Assembly: GCA_017165825.1 (NCBI GenBank) | Contig: CM029387.1 | Location: 17,515,561-17,579,560 of the forward strand | Length of the DNA: 64,000 nucleotides | Direction: 5' to 3' | Source of the DNA: Hepsetus odoe | Lineage: Eukaryota > Chordata > Actinopteri > Characiformes > Hepsetidae | Shown here: one piece after another, positions 46,355-58,774 of the stretch | Position numbering within the stretch: the first letter of the stretch is position 1 | How the letters are laid out: each line of letters begins with the position of its first letter | The notes under the pieces: generated by a model | Database searches by the model: none | The model's input: the letters and a program-made list of their open reading frames with translations, nothing else | Told to the model about the DNA's origin: nothing | Program-made: the position numbers and the translations under genes

Positions 46355-46655
46355 TATTTTTCTTTGGCTGCTCCTGCTCAGGGTCGCCAGCATTGGATCA
46401 ACCGTGTCCATTTCTTCCAGTCTTCTGCATCTTCCTGCTTCAAACCGACTGATCTGCATGTCCTCTCTCACCACACCCATAACCTCCTCTTTGGTCTTCC
46501 TCTTCTCCTCTTTCCTGGCATCTCCATCTTCAACATCCTCCTTCCAATATAATCCTCATTTCTTCTCTGGACATGTCCAAACCAACACAACCTTGCTTCT
46601 CTAACTTTGTCTCCAAGATGTCTAACCTGAGCGGTCCCTCTAATATATTCATTTA
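46355..46655 (-). pseudogene. RTE-like LINE 3' fragment
   Basis: The minus strand encodes NEYIRGTAQVRHLGDKVREA, RLCWFGHVQRR and GRRMLKMEMPGKRRRGRPKR. This C-terminal piece overlaps the region seen in the 25.4-kb copy. The 5' end is cut at about 46655 and the frame is broken after the RPKR motif. Confidence 0.85.
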
Positions 46656-47681
46656 GAAAAAAAATAGTTAGAAAAAAATAATAATACAGGCTAAATTTCT
46701 GGTGCGTTCCTAGATTTCTAGCATTTGTTAGAGTCCTATTTATTGTTTTAAACATTTTGGAACTCTCTCTTTTTTATTTTCCTATGAACATGCCTTTCCT
46801 TCAAGTGGATGATCTTTTATCACTTCTCTTTGATCAGAAATCCATCCTTTTACCATTTTAGAAGCTCCTAAAAGAGAAATGTGTGAGGCAGCTGAGGTGT
46901 GTTTGGGTAGTTGCATGTGTGAACGTTTAAAATTATACAATGTTCATTGGCTAAGTTGTCTGATTTCGATTCAAACTAGACAGAGACACGTGTAAACATT
47001 AGGTACAACCAGATAAGACGATTTGACTTGTTGAACGTACTATGTATGGAGAGATGTATGGAGATTGTAAATGACCTGCATTCTTTTTATTATGCATGGA
47101 TCTAAGCAGAAAAGGTAGAGAGAGAAAGAGCGAGAGATGGTATTGAATCTGAATATGTGGGGTGAAAGGTGTTATATTCTGGTTGCTGCTTGTCTCTGTG
47201 TGTGTAATTGAGTCTGAACACCTAATCCAATTACAACCACCATGTGAGGACAGCTTTATTTCCTGCAGAATTGTTCACTGCCCGCAATTTCATCAATGGG
47301 CACTCCTTTTGTGGAGTGTGTGGACGACTGGAGCGCAGTGTGTGGATTTTCTCAGGCTGTAGAGTGCTGCTGGGATTGGAGCTAGCTTTACCTTGGCATT
47401 GATATTTATTTATATGGAGATGGTGGGAGGGACACAATAGCTGCTTTTTTTCTGCTGGAGTGTGCGAGCATATGTATGAGCACAAGTGAACATGTGGTGT
47501 CTTGGGTTTAGTGGAGTGAGTTGTGGGGACGTGTGAGCACACTTGTTTTTGTAGATTTGCAGGGCCATGTTGTTACAACGTGGTGGGGAAACTTTATAGT
47601 GAGTCACTTTTAAATGCTGCATAATCCATTTGTTTACCGCTTATTACAGCATAATTACATATTATATTTATCCAGCTGAAC

Positions 47682-47713
<32 letters not shown>

Positions 47714-47714
47714 A
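47682..47714. repeat. (CTAT)n microsatellite
   Basis: Eight CTAT units. Confidence 0.96.
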
Positions 47715-47807
47715 GACATACATAGATAGACACAATAAGGTACCAATACTTTTTTGCATAGTGTATATATTTATATTAATTTTGTCCTGGCATTGCACAA
47801 AAACCAG

Positions 47808-47808
<1 letters not shown>

Positions 47809-47840
<32 letters not shown>

Positions 47841-47850
47841 TTGGGTGTGT
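47809..47850. repeat. (GT)n microsatellite
   Basis: GT tract with TT interruptions. Confidence 0.95.
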
Positions 47851-48104
47851 GGAACATGTGGCATGTTTCTCAGCGGAACAGTGGGAGCTGTAATGGACGC
47901 TGTGGCTGGACAGCAGCTGGTAAACTCCAGCATCTTTTTAGCCTTTATGCATGCACAAAGACATGCTAATGAAGTGGAGACTGAGAACCAGCCACATGGT
48001 GCGCACACATACACACACACACACAGACAAGCATGCTCTTACTGCGTCCGCCATAACTTCTTCAATCAACAAACATGGGGACAAGGCCTACCCACTGTGT
48101 GCTT

Positions 48105-48106
<2 letters not shown>

Positions 48107-48152
<46 letters not shown>
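48107..48152. repeat. (GT)n microsatellite
   Basis: About 23 uninterrupted units. Confidence 0.98.
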
Positions 48153-48156
<4 letters not shown>

Positions 48157-48239
48157 TCATGTCTTCTACCCTTCTTTACTGATAAAGACTGGGTTAGTAG
48201 TCTAAAGAGCCTGTTCTCCAGGGCACACTTAAAGCACTT

Positions 48240-48244
<5 letters not shown>

Positions 48245-48293
<49 letters not shown>
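48245..48293. repeat. (GT)n microsatellite
   Basis: About 24 uninterrupted units, less than 100 bp after the previous tract. Confidence 0.98.
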
Positions 48294-48897
48294 TGGGTGG
48301 TGGGTGGGTGTGTAAAGCTCAATTCCTGAGGCCAATTTGACTCTTCCTGTGAAGCCAATGGGGCTTCATTTACAAATGATTCATCTTTCTGCTGAGTGCC
48401 GTAATGTCTGCTGGATACGGTCAGAGCTGGTCGCTTCAGCTCAGCATCCACTTTCTTCAGCAGAGATTCTTTTTTACAGCTTTTAAATGACCTGTCAGGA
48501 ATTCTTGTGAAACTTTTTTCCAAAGAAATGTGAAAATTGTGGTTGACCCTGTATCTGTAGCTGTATTTTTGCCTTTTTTAACATTTGAAATACATTTTTT
48601 TGCTTGAGAAACATCTGCATTAATAGACTTGCAAGGATTCTCTTTCACTGTCTTCCTCTCCCCGTCTCTCTCCATCTATTTTCCCTTTCATTTTCATGCT
48701 TTCTGTTCCTTTTCTCTCACTCCTACCTCTTTGTCTACACATCTCTCCGCTCCTGTTCTGTTTGTTTTCTCTCTCTCTGCACATCTCTTTCTCTATTTTC
48801 TTTACCTTCCTGTCTGTTTCTATCTTTCTCCAACTTGATCTCCATCTATGCTTCTCCAACTGTTTTCCTCAACCTTCCATTATTTTCTGTTTTTCAG

Positions 48898-48899
<2 letters not shown>

Positions 48900-48983
<84 letters not shown>

Positions 48984-49044
48984 TTCCCTCTTTCTCCCTC
49001 CATCTATTTTTCTTTCCTTTCCATCGGTTCACCTCTCTCTCTCG

Positions 49045-49078
<34 letters not shown>
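48900..49078. repeat. (CT)n microsatellite, two blocks
   Basis: CT tracts at 48900-48984 and about 49033-49076 lie in a 450-bp pyrimidine-rich region starting near 48640. Confidence 0.97.
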
Positions 49079-49081
<3 letters not shown>

Positions 49082-49609
49082 TTTATGTATTCTGTAAAGT
49101 GACCTTGGGTCTGAGAGGCCCCATATAAATAAAACATTATTATAATTATTATTTTTATTATTTCCATTTATTTATTTATTTATTATTAGACAGTTTGGGT
49201 CGAGAGTGTGAGGATTTAAGGATGCAGAGATACAGGGTAAATGTAAGGAAACAAACTTGAGACAACAGATGGCTGATTGGCAACATTTCAGGCATGATTT
49301 TCCACCAAAATCATTCTTTTAACAGCTGAACTGGTTTTATGGGGAGTGGCAAAGCTTGGGATTTCGGTCCAGTTTTGCTGTAGCACTGTCAAAGTCAACC
49401 GAGTTGTCAGGGAAACCCATTCAGTGAAGTGATGTTAAAAATCAAAGTGCTGCAGCTGTTTTCCTGAAGGGTGGAAGAGAAGGACGTCTTATGAGGGCTC
49501 CTTCGGTGGAAGAGGTGAAAGTGGACTGGAAATGGAGACTTCAATAGAACTTCTATAATTACTCAAGGTACTGATCACAACCGGTAAAGGAGCCTCCAGA
49601 GCAAGGCAG

Positions 49610-49900
49610 CGCTGCTTCACCCAATTATATGTGGGTGACTTCAAGAATATCTCCATAATGCTCCAAAACAAAAGTCTCATTACAGGTAATTACGGTTCGC
49701 TAGCATGCGAGTGGCCAGCCGCCTACCTCTGCCACTCAACCACCGCTTTCATCCCACTATTGAGGCCCAGGAGGCCAGCAGGGCCACGAGGGAGCCGCTA
49801 TTACCCGAAACGCAGCGACACACACATCAGCGACACTGACACTCCTCTTCCATTCATCTGAAGTGGCTCACTTTCCTGCTCCAATTATGGGCCGTAAGAT
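49610..49900. other. Candidate conserved non-coding block
   Basis: Repeat-free and CpG-containing. It has GTAATTAC (49686-49693) and TCGCTAGCATGCGA next to it, and ends at TCCAATTATGGGCC. Confidence 0.38.
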
Positions 49901-50867
49901 CAAAACTGGACCCTCAGAAAGCGTGGAGGTCCTCCAGCAGAGTGGAGCATTCGATCTTCATGGGGAAAAAAGTGGAGCATCATTTCTGGGGCATGGGGAC
50001 CACTGAGGGAAATGCTTATGGAGGAAACTGCTGAACCATGAGGCTGCAAGCGATTATTATCTCTATAATTAATTACCAACTACTCATCAATGAGACCATT
50101 CTCTTCTCAACTTTCTTTCCTCTTTCAATGACATTATACAGAGCTACTTTGTAGCAGTAGCTTCCTTTTATGGTGCAGGAAGAAAGCTATATCGCCCCCT
50201 ACACTTCCTGTAGTGTATTACAGCCTGCCGGAATAATGAACAGACCAATAGAAATAGCCCAAAGTGACTTTCTATTAGAAATACATCCTTCTATAATCGA
50301 AGAGCAGGATGGCCTCCGTGATCCGGGTCAGTTTCACTGTTACTGAGAATTGTGAGTGAATTTTGATTCATTTTATCAGCTGTTTGTTGGACTATTTGGT
50401 TGGACATGTCCAAACTTGCTCTGCCTGCTCAGCATGGTTTGAGATTTAGTGCTAGATTAATAGGTATTGGTAACGACTGGAACTAAAACAGAAGGTGAGG
50501 CTGCAATGATCAAATGTAAAAATAAAACTTGAGCCCATCAAAATGACCTATTTATACCGTAGGAAGGTGCATGGCAATGTGCTTGATTTATACATCTGTT
50601 AGCAATCGGTGTGACTGAGACATTTGAAGTTGAGGGATATCCATAAATGTTCAGCCATACTGAGTAATTATTTTATTGCAAGGTAAGCATCTAAAGAGGT
50701 TCTACTATAACCTGTCCCATAAAACAACCAGACTTATTGTGATTTACAGCTGTAATGCCTGCACTAATTGCTTCCAGGATATGTTATAAACACCAGGGAA
50801 CAAGTACAGATTTTCTGTTTTACAAACCTCAAGAAACAGTATTCATTATACTGGGAGTCGAGAAGGG

Positions 50868-51185
50868 GACAGTACCTTGCTCAAGGCCAACCTGCTGGTC
50901 TGGGATTTGAACCCATGACCTTCCGATCCTGGGACCTATTCCTTAACAGCTAGGCCACTGCTGCCTCAGTTAAGCACGAGGCCCCAGGATTAGAAGACTG
51001 AAGGTTTGAATCAGTTGGTTGCCCTAGAGCAAGGTACATTCCCCATTACTGCTCCCTGGATGCTGGATGTTTCTGTCCCCTGCTGCACGGTGTGTATGGG
51101 TGAAAAGCAGAGGCTGCATTTTGCTGTGTTTCACTGTGTCCTGTGCCATGTTTCACAATGACATGTAGTCACTTTCACCTTCACT
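50868..51185. repeat. Inverted pair of SINE-A copies
   Basis: A minus-strand 5' part (50868-50973, ending in the head GCTAGGCCACTGCTGCC) is joined head to head to a plus-strand copy (50974-51185, ending GTAGTCACTTTCACC). Confidence 0.8.
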
Positions 51186-51700
51186 TATTTGATGTATATA
51201 TTATAATAGTGATACAATACAGTTTTTGTGGTACTTCGGTGTGGCAGGCCACAAGCTTTAAACTATTCATCTGTAAAGACTGAAATGTTATAATAACAGT
51301 GCTAACCTCCAAGAGAGTTGCTTAAGCTTAGGATCACAGTTATAACAGTGGTTGATTTTTCTCCAGTGATGCAGTTCCCAGGGTTACGACCTTTCCCCGA
51401 ATGAATGGCAGTCATGACTTGAGTACACTGTGAAAAAAACACAGTGCGAAAGGTACAAGGTACTAATTCCTGAGCTTCAGAAATGCAGGCCGCAGAAAGA
51501 AAGTCTGAAAGTAAATATTTCAGATATTCTAGTTTTTATTTAAATTATACTAATTAATTGCTTGCAGAAAGTCATTTAAAAAACATTGCAATATATTCAA
51601 GAAAATGTCAAATAGAAGAATTTTCATTACAGGACCTTTGGACTTCACATATACATAAGGGCCAAAAAGACATATGTATGAATCCACTTTCCTGGCAGAT

Positions 51701-51748
51701 GTGTGTGTGTTTTTGTGTGGGTGTGTGTGTGTGTGTGTGTGTGTGTGT
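51701..51748. repeat. (GT)n microsatellite
   Basis: GT tract with one TTTT interruption. Confidence 0.96.
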
Positions 51749-51759
51749 CTTTAGTCCTC

Positions 51760-52260
51760 TCTCCCCATGCGTCCTCCACCATGGAGCTGGTGCAGCAGGC
51801 AGGCCTGTCATCAACAGACTGGATCACAATGCGGTCCAACCACACGCCCTCATGCTGGGCCATCACCCCAACACACTGATAGCAATCACCTCTATGTCAC
51901 TACCAACTGCTCCCTCGGCCACAATTAAGACAAACCGCGGGGAAAAGAGGGAGGAGACCGCCTGAAAGGGAGAAGAGCGAGCAGGAAAAGAAAGAAAGGA
52001 AGAAAGAAAGGAAGGACAAAAGAGAGCGAGAGTGTCTTGTTTCTCCTGATGAGGCAGGAATGAGGCTTGGGTGCCTTTATTGAAAATGAAGGGGCTGCTG
52101 CCGTCTGGCCTGAGCTCTGCTCATTTACATTTTCTCCATGATACACGATGCACATCTCCAGGTCGGAAAACGCAGATTGACGTCTATTGGACGTCAATCT
52201 GGAACCTGTGGAACGTAGTTTAGCGAGTGGGTGACAGGAGCATATATTCTTACTTTCTCT
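51760..52260. other. Candidate conserved non-coding block with CRE-like palindrome
   Basis: Repeat-free apart from a purine-rich (GAAA)-like part at 51960-52030. It contains an 11-bp-arm perfect inverted repeat at 52174-52200 and a RUNX-like AAACCGCGG near 51933. Confidence 0.35.
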
Positions 52261-53196
52261 CAACCCTGAAGTCCCAAGAAAGAGAAAGAAAAATGTGCTT
52301 CATTTAGAATAGAGGTCAATGTGAAAATGTTTTATTTCAAGCAATTTGGCCCAATTTGTGTTGGTCCATCGTGAAATTATTATTTTTATTTTTTTTTAAA
52401 CAATGACGCATGAAAATTTAGATGCAAGGGAATTAATGCAGGCCCTTCTCAATCAAAAAAATAATAATAATAATAAATATTAGAAATATTTAAATGTAAC
52501 TGAATATTTCGGAATATTTTATTGTTTGTAGTAACTCATAATTTAGCCATAAAGGCCTGAATTAAATTTTTTTTTTAGGGAAGAGATATGAGGTCTGTTT
52601 TTATTGCTTTGATATTCGTTGTATGGTTACGTTTTTTTTATATTTTATCATTTCTCCAAAATATAGCCTCACACATCATTTTGTCATAGGTTTGATGCAT
52701 GTTCCTCATTTAAATCCACTGTTGAACCGTATCACGACTTCAAATCACATGCTGTGCAATTTTTATGTTTTAACAGCTCAAAAAACACAACTAACACTTG
52801 AACAGAAGACTCCATTTGAACATTCTGTATATCGAAGGCTTGTATATAAAATGATCAAATGAGACAGAACCATTCTTTGCTTGAAACAGTTTTGGCGGGT
52901 TTGGGCTCGAGTTGTGTCAATAAATGGCTGGAAAGTTGTGGAATCTGAGAAAAAGGGAACGGGTGGTTATTTTGATGAAACTCAGTTCCGTCGGTTCTAT
53001 TAAGTATTCGTATATTAGTATATTATAGTATTCAAATTAAGTGCTCATATTCATTAAATGGCAAATATGGAGTAGAGTAACGTTACACTTCAAAACCAGT
53101 CTGAAAATCTTCTTTTGGGTATTTATGTATTTGTTTGTGTTTCTGTTTTTTTTATTCGAGGACGGGCCCGAATGCTTGGTCTGTAGTGCAAAGATC

Positions 53197-53612
53197 AGCC
53201 GTAACATTAAAACCACCTGCCTGTTATCGTGCAGTTAAGTGTTCTTTGCTACCAAAACAGCTCAGACCTACAGGAGTAGTTAGACCAGCTCTGCTGTGCA
53301 TTTGGACCATACAGGCTGGTTATCGCTCCTAGTTTCTCTGGTCGGGCCTTGTCAGGATCCCCCAGATCTTTCTGCTTAGCTATTTTCCCTGTTCAACAAG
53401 AGAACCTCAAGCATTGACTGTCCAGTTGCTCCAAAATACATCCCACTGCTCGACAGCCATGTTGCTGAGATAATCAAAGTTAACCTCACAGGCACATGAG
53501 AGGGAGTGCCCTTGTTTGCAGACCATTACAATCTTAATCTTATCTTCATCTTAATCTAATTCATTTATGTTATTCACAGTCAGTAGTCTTAATGTTTTGG
53601 CTGATCGGGGTA
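53197..53612 (-). mobile_element. Tc1/mariner non-autonomous element (family A), both ends present
   Basis: The left end has GTAACATTAAAACCACCTGC and the right end has GTCTTAATGTTTTGGCTGAT: terminal inverted repeats of the family. The interior (53390-53500) matches the antisense of the transposase N-terminal region seen at 62460-62770. At 416 bp it is an internally deleted derivative. Confidence 0.75.
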
Positions 53613-53899
53613 CCTACAGAATTGGGCAAAAAAAAATTGTGACTTATAAATGCGTTTACCTGGGCAGATACATTAGAACCCATGCAAATAAATGATGCCT
53701 CATGATTTGTGGGAGATATAAGATATACTAAATCCTTTATTAAATCTAATGGAGCACTGCTGGAAAGCATAGTGCCAGTAGTTTACTTTGAGTGTTTAAC
53801 TCAGAGTGCAACTGGATAATGAGATGACATTATCGCTCTGTAAACCTTATTGTTCCCTCTGTTGCCTTAAACTTGTTCATTTTAATTAGTACATATATT

Positions 53900-54800
53900 A
53901 CTTAGTTAGCTCTTATTTTGTGAGCTCTTGTTAGACAGCTTGCTTGGCCTAATTACCAGCATTACCCTTAGCCCCTGTGCTTAGCAGGAACCACAATAAG
54001 AGAACATCAGACTGCCCTTCGTTACCAGGTCCTCATGTCAACAGACAGTGACACTCGCTGTGACATATCAGGGCCTCGGTCATGGAGAATGGAGGAATAA
54101 GTAGCTCGGGGCTATAAACCCAAGCTGATGGAACACTCTCCGAACCTGTAGCCACCCCCTTCTCATTCCTGTGAGGCATTCAAATTCCTTCCTCAACTCT
54201 TTCTGACAGATTCCCTCATTTCCAAACGCTATGCAAATATAACAACATGCCTCTGAATTTGTTTACCATGTTAGAAGTGTTTTCGCCTTATTTTTTTTTT
54301 GAATAGAAAGTGGGAGGAAAGGTAAAGCGTCCCAATTAAAACCTGCGCTCCTTAGTTTGCCTTCGTTAAAAGATGGAATGCTAGGTGAGGTGTCTGGTAT
54401 CACCGTTAGAATGAATTGAAGGGCCTGGTGAATAGACGTCCTTGGAGAGTCAAAAAAAGTGCTCTTGAAACAATTCCAGATGGTGCTGCATTTCTGAAAT
54501 GCGCCTGGCTTAACTTTGTATTCTGTTCATTTAATCAATAAATCACAGAGTCAAGCATGTGGTACAAAGCAAAGCTTATTTAGAAGCAACAATCCGCTCG
54601 GCAATAAAGCAGAAGTGAAATAAATAAAAGCCGAAGAAGGATGCTAATGAAGTAAGGAGAGCGTTGAGACATATAATAGACATAAGGACTTGCATCAACT
54701 CCCAGAGGTCCTGATTTCTAGGTGCTCAACTTACTTTCTTTTCCACTTTTTTATTTACAAGCTGATTTAATGTGTTAATTAAGGTCTAACTGACTAGGAG
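53900..54800. other. Candidate conserved non-coding block(s)
   Basis: Repeat-free. TTGGCCTAATTACCAGCATT (near 53945), GAACCACAATAAGAG, TATGCAAATATAACAAC (octamer-like, near 54230) and AATGTGTTAATTAAGG (near 54768) are visible. No plausible coding frame. Confidence 0.38.
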
Positions 54801-55664
54801 GTACCGCATGGTTCCAATGCTATGAGAAACTTTATTATAACTGGCTTTTTAAAAGATGTTCCCGTTTGCTTTTTCATATTTGTCTTCATTTTCTTCATTT
54901 TGTTTGTTTTCGCTTTATTATTTTATGCCATTTTACAGCCAATTTATGATAAGATAATATTTTACGATGAAAAAACAATGGAAATGGAAAGTAAAATCTT
55001 AAATAACATGAAATACTAAGTCTATGAGTGATATATTTATATGGATTTATATGTGTGCACATGGGTGTGATTAATATTCATATTCATTTTCATATGTATA
55101 TTCCTATGACATAAGTGTTCGTGGGGGCAGGAGGCTCATGGCAATTTGAGCACAGGGCAGTAGGGGGATCGGGGAGGGCATGAGGTCTTGCATGGGTACG
55201 GGACAAGGCAACTGGGCCTAGAGAGAGAACACCATAAGTCATGTTGGACCTTTCCTATTGGCTGAATCTTTATAAAACAGTACAAAATTAAAAAAAAGTT
55301 GTACGGAAAAAAACAGATCCAAGATCAGCCCAAAGAACATTTCCTTCTAAACAAAAAAGTTTTCTGCATGAAGGTCATGATTTCTCATATTTCATTTGAT
55401 TAATCTTTTGTTGTACTCCTTAACAAGAGTCTTATATTATCCCATTGTCTGTCCTTTCCTTTCTAAACTGCTTCATCCAGTGCCAAGCAAGTGGAGTGTG
55501 GGCCTGTTTTTATCAAGGTTATTTTTTCAAGGAGTTTCTCCTTGTTTCTGTTTTCCTCTCCACAAATCTAAACGGTTACAAAGCAGTTTAAAACATTGTA
55601 AACATGTTCTGTAACAATAACTCTTGCAGAAATGGTCAGCTATTTGCATAACATGGAGCCTTCT

Positions 55665-55960
55665 TCTTCTTTTTCTTTCCACTGCTCCCATTTAGGGGTC
55701 GCCACAGCGCATCCTCCACCTCCATTTCATCCTCTATCAATCCAACTGCCTGCATGTCCTCTCGTCTTTGTCCTCCCTCTTCTCCTCTTCCCTGGCAGCT
55801 CCACCTTAACATCTGTTCTCCTGGTATGCTAATCTTGTAATGCAATCTTGTCCATCGTTGTTGTCCTTCCCAACACAAATTTCAGCCTCTTTAATCCTGC
55901 CACCTTCAGCTCCCTTCCCTTTCACTCTTACTGGTACCATTCGGCCACGGCTCACTCCTT
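55665..55960 (-). repeat. RTE-like LINE 3' fragment
   Basis: GGGGTCGCCACAGCGCATCC and the minus-strand peptide pieces RREDMQAVGLIEDEMEVEDA and WRPLNG mark the LINE C-terminus. Beyond 55830 it is only loosely similar. It is followed immediately by a Tc1-like relic. Confidence 0.7.
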
Positions 55961-56007
55961 CCACTCTTCTCCACCTCCTTACACTTTTTTTTTTTGTTGA
56001 TCCCAAG

Positions 56008-56640
56008 TATAGCCATAACGTTAAAACCACCAGCCAAGTCTTGTGTAGATTCCCCTTGCGCCACCATCACAGCCATGATCCAATGAAACTTTGACGCCAT
56101 AAGATTCCCAAAGGTGTGCTGTAGCATCTACGCCAAGACATCAGCAACAGATCCAGTCCTGGAAGCTGTTAGGTGGGGCCACCATGAATCAGATTGCTGT
56201 CTCCTGCACATCCCACAGACCCACAGCTTGAGACAATGCTCACAATGCTCCTCAAAACCATTCCTGAACCATTTATGTAGTGTGACAGAATAGTGTTTCC
56301 TTCCTGATGAAAGAGAACAACACCATTTGGGAATAGGATGAAGATGTGGGGCAGGGGTAGCCTAGTGGTTAGGGAGTTGGCCACGGAATCAGAAGACTGT
56401 GGTTACCAGTAGGTTGCCCTGAGCAAGGTACCATCCCCGTCACTGCTCCCCGGGCGAATAGTCACATTCACTTTCATGTGTACTCAAAAATGTTTAGGTA
56501 GGTGATATGTATAAAAGTTACATCCACAAGATCCAAACAAGTTCCCAGCAGAACATTGCCCAGAGCATCATACTACCTTCATCAACACAGCTTCTTCCCA
56601 AAGTGCATCCTGGTTCCATCTTTTCCACAAGGGAGAGCTA
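56008..56640 (-). mobile_element. Tc1/mariner relic (family A) split by a SINE
   Basis: It starts with the terminal repeat CCATAACGTTAAAACCACCA. The minus strand then encodes decayed transposase C-terminus (LQHTFGNLM, VMVAQGESTQDLAGG), and further on AGCAGAACATTGCCCAGAGC and GTGCATCCTGGTTCCATC match other parts of the gene. A SINE-A is inserted at 56348-56482. Frames are broken. The far end is missing. Confidence 0.78.
56348..56482 (+). repeat. SINE-A, nested in Tc1 relic
   Basis: Head GGGGTAGCCTAGTGGTTAGG, then a shortened body ending TAGTCACATTCACTTTC. It is younger than the Tc1-like element it interrupts. Confidence 0.82.
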
Positions 56641-57499
56641 AATATGTAAGGACTTTATATGTACAGTAAATTTAACTCTCAGCTACATTATTATGCTAAA
56701 TGCCAAAGGGCCTAGAACTGAGACTTGAGGAACACCAAACTCTGTATCGATTGCTCTGAACTGCTATCACTGCAGACACCAAAGTGAAAGGAAACAGTTC
56801 GGTCCAGCAGGTTTTAAACTTCTTCTCTTTAAACTTTTCATCACACTGAATGGACATATGGCTGTATATGACAATATCTATACTGTTCATGCCATTGCCT
56901 ATTAACTTTGCCGCCAGTCCTTCCATGAAGGATTGAGATTCATCATACTCTTCCCTCTTCAAGAGTTTCCAAGCCTAACTGAATCACATCCTACAATACA
57001 CCTTCTCAGCACCTTATCAATAATGATTTATATACTTTCCTTTTGACTGTATCCGTTTTCTTTGGTGTTCTGGTTATGCTATTATAATGTTTTTTTTTTT
57101 TTTCCCTTCAGTAGCTGGGTGCATCATTTATAAAGGAACTCTTTTCTTCTTTTTATGAAAGGTAGACCTTCTTCTAAATTACTTCTCCCTGAGTTAAAAG
57201 GCTTCTTGGCAAATCAGCCTATTATTTTCCACTAATAGATGACCAGTAATTGCAACTAATAACTTATTACCCATCTATACACATATTATAATAGCATGTG
57301 TTTAGGAGACAATTTCTTCAATAGGATGAGGAAGAGGCTGAGAGACAGAGAGAGATGGAGACAGAGAGAGAAAGGGAGAATTCCTTTCATTGGCCAAAAA
57401 GAAGGAAAATAGGCCCTTATACAAAAGAAGCTTAAAAGGCAACCTGTAGAATGTTTTTTTTTCCTTTTGCGAGATTAATATATAACCTCATTCATGGAC

Positions 57500-57669
57500 A
57501 CTGAAACCCAGGCTTCTTACTTCATTGTTTGAGCTCCCCACTTGAGGCAGGCATTGGGGAATTAAGCAACCCGGGGGGAATTAAGTGTGTAGGGCTGTAA
57601 TAGGCTCTATTATCCGCCTGCCAGGCCACGCCAGTGAGGCACCTAGCACCAGCACCAGAGGACCCACTC

Positions 57670-57670
<1 letters not shown>
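57500..57670. other. Candidate conserved non-coding block
   Basis: Repeat-free. The direct repeat GGGGAATTAAG occurs at 57556-57566 and 57575-57585, 19 bp apart. AATAGGCTCTATTATCC also lies here. Confidence 0.4.

Positions 57671-57720
<50 letters not shown>
57671..57720. repeat. (GT)n microsatellite
   Basis: 25 units with one GC interruption. Confidence 0.98.
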
Positions 57721-58774
57721 CTGGAACCGTGAAGGGTGAATGACCAGCCTGGTGCGTTCACAGGCATGGGAATATGTTCATGCAGGTCAGCCATGTCACT
57801 CCTGCACAATGCACCCATTAAGTATGGACAACCATGGCCAACCCCATCACCCGCACAAGCAGTGAGAAATTTGGGCATCAGGTGGCAAAATACGAACACT
57901 TACAAGCAGAGAAAAGGCCCCGAATTTCAACTTCTCTTGCACCTTTATTGAGATTTTCTGAATTCATGTGAATAAGAAATGTTTTGAATTTTTTTTAATG
58001 TAGAAATTATTCAATTACTTCAAAGAAAAAAAGCACTTTATTTCCTTTAATATAGTAGGAAATATGAAGTTTTTTTGCATGCACAAAAAAAATCTAAGCT
58101 GTGCACTGTATAACAATTAAGAAGCCTTCGTAAATCTTTAAACAAATAAAATAAAATCTAACTTTTTAAATAATGATTTGGAACTTTTTTTTGCATTTAT
58201 CTGAATGAGATAACTGCTCTCTCAAGCATAGATATAAATCAATAAAAATCTATATATATAGAAAACTTTATTGTTCAAGCCCAGCCACAAAGGATAGTTT
58301 ATCTTCTGAGATGGACAATGCTGGAAATGGTAAAGGTATATTTCAGCCACCTGGGAGTAGCTCATTAATAAAGTGAAAGGGCTCAGACCACCTAAAGTGC
58401 TGGTCACCAAGTCTTGCTTTGTACCTCCAGCAGTTTTTACTTCAAGCCCAAATCTAACACAAGTCGTTCAGTTAACTGAGGACATCTGATTGGGCCTCCA
58501 GAAGCAGGGTTGCTCTAATGCAGGCATTCATTGGTAATCTGGGTTTTCTTTAACAACTGTGTTTGTTTGACTCACCTGACTGTGTTATGTACTTTGTAAA
58601 GGCCTACAATAATCACTATACCCAACACTTTAATATAATTAGTAAACTACAATACAAGAAATACTTTTGATTACCTAAAGAATACACAGTAGATGTTTTT
58701 TTAAAGAGGAATTCCACTGATTTCTTAATATTTCTACATGATTGTATGTTTAAGATGTAAAACAAGTTGGGTGG

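Larger units (their letters stand above)
40901..46700. other. Intergenic with LINE and Tc1 relics
   Basis: No intact gene. Repeat-free blocks are 41060-41420 and 43850-44060. The rest holds RTE-like and Tc1-like relics, SINE copies and GT tracts. 42470-43050 shows no assigned feature. Confidence 0.65.
46701..52300. other. Intergenic, microsatellite-rich
   Basis: No gene seen. Five long GT or CT tracts lie in 47.8-49.1 kb. Repeat-free blocks are 49610-49900 and 51760-52260. 46700-47680 and 49150-49600 hold nothing I can assign. 50000-50860 is single-copy-looking. Confidence 0.62.

Noticed and set aside
47761..48315. 184-codon Val/Cys-rich open frame
   Set aside because: It is driven by three (GT)n tracts; no conserved domain is visible.
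48604..49167. 174-codon Ser/Leu-rich and 95-codon Arg/Glu-rich open frames
   Set aside because: They arise from the pyrimidine-rich region and (CT)n tracts on the two strands.
3964..56482. Functional tRNA genes at the tRNA-like heads with GGTTCGAATCCC-type box B
   Set aside because: Each head is fused to the same SINE body and tail and does not close as a tRNA cloverleaf; they are SINE copies.
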